DNA of 64,000 nt, taken from assembly GCA_965220615.1 (NCBI GenBank), contig CBDCQL010000002.1:1550001-1614000 (forward strand). Reading direction: 5' to 3'. Both the position numbers and the translations under genes were made by a program. Under the pieces are notes generated by a model, which was not told the DNA's origin, searched no databases, and saw only the letters and a list, made by a program, of their open reading frames with translations. Shown here in pieces: positions 59,142-64,000 of this stretch (position 1 is the first letter of the stretch; the number at the start of each line of letters is the position of its first letter). This DNA comes from JAGWBD01 sp965220615. GTDB lineage: Bacteria; Chloroflexota; Anaerolineae; Aggregatilineales; Phototrophicaceae.

Positions 59142-62100
59142 TTACCCTGACGCGGCCGCGCCCTGCATCGAGTCTTCATCCTCTCCTGCATTCAGGGGAA
59201 AGCCAGGAAACCCCAGAACTCGTCCGCTGGCGGCGTCCGTCAGCCAGATATCGCCTCGTGCGTCAACGGCCAGGCCGGCGACCGTACCGATGCGGCTGCC
59301 CGCCAGATTGTCGCCCCCAGGCTCGCCAAAGGAACCCAGACAGTTGCCGTTGAGGTCCAACACCAGAATGCGGCCTGAATCCGGGTCCCCCGCATACAAG
59401 AGGTCGCGATCGGCGTCCAGCGCCAGATAGGGTCGGTTGCCCTCGTCCGCATACCAGCCCCGCAGCGGAAACTGCTGTCTGAAGCTGCCATCGCTCTCAA
59501 ACACCGAAATGCGTCGGTTCCAGAATTCGGCTATGAAGAGACGACCGTCCGGGTGCAGGGCAAGGCCGCTGGGCTCATCCAGCTGGCCCGCGTCACTGCC
59601 TCCCTCACCTATATCCAGCAACCAGTCGCCCCCGGCCGAGTACACGCGGACCCGCTTGTTGCCGGTGTCCGACACATAGACCCGACCGTCAGCATCCAGC
59701 ACCAGATCGCGCGGGCCCCACAACCCGCCCGGCGGCTGCGCGCTGGCGCCCAGACCGAATAGTGCCGGCTCGCCCCAACCGTGGTCCGCCGCTCCCTCCG
59801 ACGACAGGACCTGGACACGATAGTTCCAGGTATCGGCGACATACAGGCGACCGTCGTCGGCGAAGCGCAGCCCGGCCGGCCGTTCCAGGCCGCCTGCCGC
59901 GGATTCAGCCGGCAGGTGCCCGAGGAATTCGCCTTCGCGCGTGAAGAGCGAAACGCGGTTGTTGCCCTCCTCGCTGACGGCCAGCTGGCCTTCCGGGCCG
60001 ATAGCAAGGCCGACAGGACGCAGCAACTGACCTGGCTGACTCCCGGCGCTGCCAAAAATCGTATGCGCCGCCAGATTCTGCCAGTTGTCCAGGCAGAGGT
60101 TGCGGGGAAGGTCGTCCAGAGGATTACTCACCTGCCCGCCGCCGCTGCCCAGGTCCCAGATGCGGGCGGCGGTGTCCTTGCGCAGAAACAGCACCATGCG
60201 GTCCGCGACCGGCCAGTGCGCGAGCTCGAAATTGCGGCCGGTCTCCCTGGCGTAGGCGCGATAGTCGCGCGCCCACCAGATATCGAACACGGCCTGGCGC
60301 ATGGCGGCCGAACCTGCGTTGGCGGCAGTGAAATCCAGAAAGTTCGCCAGGCGGGCAGCCGTCATACCGAAATAGTCCTGCATCGGCCACCACATGCGAA
60401 TGTAGTCAAAACGCTGGAAGCGGTCCTCCAGCAGCGGCTCAAAGGTGCCCAGATTGCCCGTCCCAATCACCACGGCCTGGGCGTCCTGCAGCGTTTCCGG
60501 CGTGGGGTTTTCGCCAACGTAACGGGCGTTGGTGAAGTCGCGGAAATACCAGCTGTAAGGCCAGGAGACGAGGTTGTCGTAGACGAGCGCCATGCCCTTG
60601 CCGTCGGCCACCCGGCGGCTGGTCTCTTCCAGCCGGTCCAGCACCGTTCTTACTCCCGGTGCCGCATGAGCGTAGACCAGGTATTCGGTCGCCAGGTCAT
60701 GGTTGATGAAGGATGCCCGCGTCGCAGCACGTAGAGTCAATACGGCCAGCAGGGCGAAACTGGAGATGGCCAGCAGTTGTCGCAAGTGCCGCCAGCCATG
60801 GCGCAGGCCGAGTTGGTGCAGGCCGGCCAGCACGATTCCGCTGATGGCGAGCAGGCCCAGCCAGCGCCCGCTGCGCGCCAGTTGGGCCTGCTCCAGCCCG
60901 GCCAACACGCCCCCGTCGGCCCACAGCGGTTGCAACACCTGGAAAAGCGTGAGCGCCAGCAGCGGCAACAACAACAGTGCAGGCCAGCTGCCGCGGGACA
61001 GGAGCCTGACATCCAGCGCATTGAGGACGCGCCCGAAATACCATGCCGAGAGAAAGATCAACGGCAGGGTCAAATGGGTCGTCAGCCAGGGCATCTTTTC
61101 GCCGGCAATGGTGTAGCCGAAGAGCGCGAGAACCGCCCACCAGGCCAGCAGCCACAGAAATGGCAGGCGCCGCAAGGGCGTGGGGGCCGCTGGCGATACG
61201 GCATCAGCGCCGGCCGGGGGCGACGCCAACCGCAGTTGTCCCTGCCGTCGGCGCCAGAACACGCCCAGGCCGGTCGTCATCGCCAGCGCGCTGCCCAGCA
61301 TTGGCAGGAATTCGTAGACCGGCAGCAACAGGCCAACGTAGTAGTACTGCGGCTGGCTGCCGCGACGGACGCCCTGTTGCTCCAGCCAGTAACCGAGGCT
61401 TCCCACGAGACCTGTGGCCAGTCCGTTCAGATTGGTGAACATCGTCGTAAAGAAGAAGGCGAATACGGCGTAGAAAAGGAGGGCGCAGGGAATCCAGCGG
61501 CGCCAGTTCCACACCAGACCCACGCCCAGGGAGATGGCCGCCAGCGGCGCAAGGGCCAGCGCGGCCCGGGTAATCCCTTCCGGCGAATAGTCCGTCGCCC
61601 TGGCGCCCGTCAGAACGATCAGCAGGGGCGCCGCCCAGGGGAGAATCAGGCTGCCAATGACGACGATGAGGTCCAGTTCGGGATAGCGTTGCAGGCGGCG
61701 CCACCAGTCCCGTCGTTTCCCAACGAGCAAAAGCAGCAGGACCAGCGCGGCCAGGATCCATACGACGACCAGTGGCAACTGTCGGACCGTCGGGGCCGTA
61801 TCCGGCAGGATTTCTTCCGGCACCTGCGGATCGGACACCTGCTCCCTGAAAGGCGTCGCCTTGTGGGAAATCGATTCGACCAGCAACAGGGCACCGCAGG
61901 CAAGCAGGGCCACGGCGCCGATGATCAACAGGTCCCGCAGGCGCAGGCGCCGGAAAACGCGTAACATCGGCCAGAGCAGGGCTGCCAACAGAAGGCCGGC
62001 GAGCAGCGCGAGACCAAGGACCAGGACCCGCATTTCGACGGCGTTCCACCAACCCGCCTGCGCTGCGGCCGCCAGCGCGCCCGCCGGCGGGGTGACCGTG

Positions 62101-62813
62101 AACAGGGTGACCAGCCCCAGGGCTGCCAGGCCCCCCAGCAGCAGGGACAGGACCAGAAAATCGAAAATCACGCGTCCCGAGAGTTGCCAACGGCTTTGGG
62201 CCAGGCGCAGCAGCCAGTACAGAAACAGAAAACTGCCAAAGATGGCGATATAGATGAAGGCGGTTTCCTTGGAGCCGAGATTGCCAATCATGGCCAGGGA
62301 AAGCAGCAGCAACCAGTGCTGGCGACGACGCGCCTGCGGCGGGCCATCGAGGTACATCAGCACGGCGTAGAGCAGCAACAGTGCGAAAAAAATGGAGGGC
62401 GTATCGTGCCGGATGTAGCGGTGGTAGTAAAGCGTGACGGGTGAGATGAGCAGCATCAGGGAGGCCAGCAACGCGCCGTTGCGCCCCAGCCAGGGGCGGA
62501 ACAGCGCCGGCATGAGCACGATCGCTACACCCAGCAGCGAGGTATAGATACGGGCGCTGAAATCGCTGTCGCCGAAGAGGAAATAGAAGAAGGCCGTCGC
62601 GTGGAACAGGATCGGCCCGTGCATCAGGGGCGTATGCTGGAAGTTGCCGTCCTGGTAGAGGTTGTAGGCGAACTGGGTGTGGAGGCTTTCATCGTGACTC
62701 ATCACGCGCTCGCCCAGCAGCCAGAACCGCGTGACGACTGCCAGCAGAAGAATCAGCGCATAGAGCCATAGCTCGTGCCGTGAAAGATCTCGCAACAGGC
62801 CGGGCATCGTCAT
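59142..62813 (-). CDS. TIGR03663-like membrane glycosyltransferase fused to NHL repeats
   Basis: A 1223-residue protein. Residues 1-770 hold many membrane helices of the GT-C type. The first loop, LLGERVMSHDESLHTQFAYNLYQDGNFQHTPLMHGP, matches the TIGR03663 family (Agl23-like), with the acidic pair DE and the conserved HGP. The YHRYIRHDTPS and GEKMPWLTTHLTLP segments are also family-typical. Residues about 770-920 are soluble. From about 925 to 1205 there are at least five NHL-type beta-propeller repeats (for example GNNRVSLFTREGEF, WNYRVQVLSSEG, GNKRVRVYSAGG, WNRRISVFESDG). The family is thought to use lipid-linked sugars, and the propeller could bind a target. Its ATG overlaps the next gene by 4 bases. 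Confidence 0.85.
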   Translation of the reverse strand: MTMPGLLRDLSRHELWLYALILLLAVVTRFWLLGERVMSHDESLHTQFAYNLYQDGNFQHTPLMHGPILFHATAFFYFLFGDSDFSARIYTSLLGVAIVLMPALFRPWLGRNGALLASLMLLISPVTLYYHRYIRHDTPSIFFALLLLYAVLMYLDGPPQARRRQHWLLLLSLAMIGNLGSKETAFIYIAIFGSFLFLYWLLRLAQSRWQLSGRVIFDFLVLSLLLGGLAALGLVTLFTVTPPAGALAAAAQAGWWNAVEMRVLVLGLALLAGLLLAALLWPMLRVFRRLRLRDLLIIGAVALLACGALLLVESISHKATPFREQVSDPQVPEEILPDTAPTVRQLPLVVVWILAALVLLLLLVGKRRDWWRRLQRYPELDLIVVIGSLILPWAAPLLIVLTGARATDYSPEGITRAALALAPLAAISLGVGLVWNWRRWIPCALLFYAVFAFFFTTMFTNLNGLATGLVGSLGYWLEQQGVRRGSQPQYYYVGLLLPVYEFLPMLGSALAMTTGLGVFWRRRQGQLRLASPPAGADAVSPAAPTPLRRLPFLWLLAWWAVLALFGYTIAGEKMPWLTTHLTLPLIFLSAWYFGRVLNALDVRLLSRGSWPALLLLPLLALTLFQVLQPLWADGGVLAGLEQAQLARSGRWLGLLAISGIVLAGLHQLGLRHGWRHLRQLLAISSFALLAVLTLRAATRASFINHDLATEYLVYAHAAPGVRTVLDRLEETSRRVADGKGMALVYDNLVSWPYSWYFRDFTNARYVGENPTPETLQDAQAVVIGTGNLGTFEPLLEDRFQRFDYIRMWWPMQDYFGMTAARLANFLDFTAANAGSAAMRQAVFDIWWARDYRAYARETGRNFELAHWPVADRMVLFLRKDTAARIWDLGSGGGQVSNPLDDLPRNLCLDNWQNLAAHTIFGSAGSQPGQLLRPVGLAIGPEGQLAVSEEGNNRVSLFTREGEFLGHLPAESAAGGLERPAGLRFADDGRLYVADTWNYRVQVLSSEGAADHGWGEPALFGLGASAQPPGGLWGPRDLVLDADGRVYVSDTGNKRVRVYSAGGDWLLDIGEGGSDAGQLDEPSGLALHPDGRLFIAEFWNRRISVFESDGSFRQQFPLRGWYADEGNRPYLALDADRDLLYAGDPDSGRILVLDLNGNCLGSFGEPGGDNLAGSRIGTVAGLAVDARGDIWLTDAASGRVLGFPGFPLNAGEDEDSMQGAAASG

Positions 62814-64000
62814 GGAGCGCTCACCTGCCCGTCGCCATTATCCCTGGATTCCGCGAACAGGTCTTCCCGCAGCCACAGTACCCAGGTTGATTCGTTGACA
62901 GGCCAGTTGCCAGCCGTCTGGAAATCGTACGCTGACCAGCCTTCATTTGCAACAGCGATGCTGCGTCTGATCGTAAAGTCCTGCCCAACCCACGCGCCGA
63001 CGCCGCCTGGCGCTTCTGCCCCGCCAGGCAGCAGTAAAATGCCGGCGTCGCCGACGTCCTCCACGTTGTTGACAAGCTGCATGTTGACCTGGTCGCGCAG
63101 CAACCAGCGCGGCAGGCTCGCGCCATCGTTCAGGACAGCGAATTCGAGACCGGCGAATCCACCTGACTCCCTGTCCTCCAGGGCGCGCAGGCTGTGCAGC
63201 AGCAGCCAGACGTCCTGCGACGTGGCCGAACGCCGCCAAAGACCATCCGCAGTCTCCGACTGACTCACTGCCGTCACCCAACCCCCGCCCAGGGAAAGCG
63301 GCAGGGCCAGCAACACGGCGCCGAGCAGCGCGGCGCGCACCAGGGGCGGCCACGGTCGTTGCCAGGCGCCCGCCATCAGAAAAGGTGGCAACAAGGCGAG
63401 TCCCGCAAATGCGGTGAGCGGCTGTGCGCTGTTTTGCAGCAGGAGCTGAACATAGAAAGCCAGCGTGGCCAGCAGGGCAAAACTGAAGGCCGCTACCAGC
63501 GTCACGTCCCGGTTCGGGGTGGCGTTGCGCGCTTCATCCCCTGCCAACAATTCGGTGAGCAGACCAGCGGCCAGGCCCGCCAGCGGCAGGGCCAGCCACA
63601 GGACATGCGCCGGACCGGCGGCGCGCCAAAGAAGCAGTGACAACAGAGCCGTCAGCAGCCAGAAGACAAGAAAACGATCGACGTCACTCAGTCCGGTTAC
63701 GCGCCGCAGCAAGAGGTAGCCGCCCGCTGCCGCCACGAGCAGGGGCTCAAAGACGACGACCAGTTGCAAACGCGCGAGGAAGTCCGCCAGGCGGGGAGTA
63801 ACGAAGGCAGGGCCCGTCGTCGACCAGAGAGCGGCTCCGGTCAGGCCGGTAGCATCGGGCCCGGGAGCCACAAGGCCGGTCAAGGTGGCCTGCAACAGGT
63901 CGCCCGTCGCCGCCAGACCGGCGGGATTCAACATGAACAGGGTCGCGACCAGAAATACCAACAGCAGGGCCGGCGGCGTCGATTTGGCGGAGGGCCACTG
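62810..64000 (-). CDS. Membrane protein, probably glycosyltransferase-related, N-terminus beyond right edge
   Basis: The frame is open from its TGA (62810) to the window edge with no stop, so only the C-terminal 396 residues are seen. At least seven hydrophobic helices are present (LVVVFEPLLVAAAGGYLLL, VLWLALPLAGLAAGLL, VTLVAAFSFALLATLAFYVQLLL and others), then a soluble tail of about 150 residues (from WLLLHSLRALEDRESGGF). The family cannot be fixed from this half. Overlap with the glycosyltransferase gene and the general pattern (helices followed by a soluble tail with short motifs on leaving bonds such as DQVNMQLVNNVED) suggest a related TIGR03663-type protein. Confidence 0.65.
   Translation of the reverse strand, partial: QWPSAKSTPPALLLVFLVATLFMLNPAGLAATGDLLQATLTGLVAPGPDATGLTGAALWSTTGPAFVTPRLADFLARLQLVVVFEPLLVAAAGGYLLLRRVTGLSDVDRFLVFWLLTALLSLLLWRAAGPAHVLWLALPLAGLAAGLLTELLAGDEARNATPNRDVTLVAAFSFALLATLAFYVQLLLQNSAQPLTAFAGLALLPPFLMAGAWQRPWPPLVRAALLGAVLLALPLSLGGGWVTAVSQSETADGLWRRSATSQDVWLLLHSLRALEDRESGGFAGLEFAVLNDGASLPRWLLRDQVNMQLVNNVEDVGDAGILLLPGGAEAPGGVGAWVGQDFTIRRSIAVANEGWSAYDFQTAGNWPVNESTWVLWLREDLFAESRDNGDGQVSAP

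Noticed and set aside
1..64000. CRISPR arrays, IS elements, prophage genes, rRNA
   Set aside because: No regular direct repeats, transposase motifs, phage genes or rRNA sequences were seen. The only integration-type hint is the broken gene next to tRNA-Val.

Overview
The window is GC-rich, gene-dense bacterial chromosome and most likely comes from the Chloroflexota (Anaerolineae/Caldilineae-like). The reasons are: secreted proteins with Thr-Pro linkers of the TPTLTPTP kind, a lipoprotein with a typical Chloroflexota N-terminus, a TIGR03663-type membrane glycosyltransferase fused to NHL repeats, a CpXC protein, a coenzyme F420 gene set, and a nusA-ylxR-infB-rbfA-nrnA-truB-ribF block. The lineage is an inference from gene content. 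No rRNA, IS element, CRISPR array or prophage was seen.

Region 1 (1-21914, all minus strand) is the most interesting part. It opens with the start of a YugP-like peptidase and an unknown membrane protein. Next come purine nucleoside phosphorylase, a fused YqeC-MocA molybdenum-enzyme accessory protein, and a molybdenum hydroxylase of the xanthine dehydrogenase family (one Moco subunit and one fused FAD/[2Fe-2S] subunit). A long run of tightly packed, often 4-base-overlapping genes follows. It contains an LLM-class (probably F420-dependent) oxidoreductase, CofC, CofD, a nitroreductase, CofE and an F420:NADP reductase, and then SsnA, an unknown protein, two fold-type-II PLP enzymes around a family 2 glycosyltransferase, carbamate kinase, the YgeW carbamoyltransferase, the YgeY hydrolase and FolD. 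Together these resemble the yge/yqe/ssnA purine (uric acid) breakdown cluster of E. coli and gut anaerobes, but hyuA and ygfK are absent and the late steps of F420 biosynthesis sit inside it. The proposed logic is nucleoside to base, base hydroxylation or deamination, ring opening and hydrolysis, carbamoyl transfer to phosphate, and ATP from carbamoyl phosphate, with C1 units passing to folate.

Region 2 (22045-31242) is mixed housekeeping: a guanylate kinase with an extra C-terminal domain, YgfZ, an FtsB-like protein, a cupin, tRNA-Leu(CAG), a secreted class-A serine hydrolase with SH3-like domains, a DUF971 protein, a lipoprotein, a methyltransferase with a C-terminal zinc ribbon, ArgS and dCTP deaminase.

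Region 3 (31243-40530) is accessory. An AT-rich gap with a perfect inverted repeat precedes a broken gene of tandem fibronectin-III-like repeats whose parts lie in successive frames, ending just before tRNA-Val(UAC). After it come a DM13 protein, two envelope proteins, a CpXC protein with an orphan GAF-PAS histidine kinase, and a multi-pass glycosyltransferase.

Region 4 (40537-58968) is core genome: a ROK protein lacking the zinc site, MutS, a sucrase/ferredoxin-like protein, DUF1385, RecJ, Fmt, malate dehydrogenase with an enlarged substrate loop, Era, and the nusA-to-ribF translation operon (no rimP next to nusA). Region 5 (59142-64000) holds two overlapping membrane-protein genes, one being the NHL-fused glycosyltransferase and the other running off the right edge.

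Many convergent neighbours overlap at their stop codons, and sigma-70-like promoters with a 16-18 base spacer recur. At least one (histidine kinase) sits so close to its start codon that the mRNA may be leaderless.
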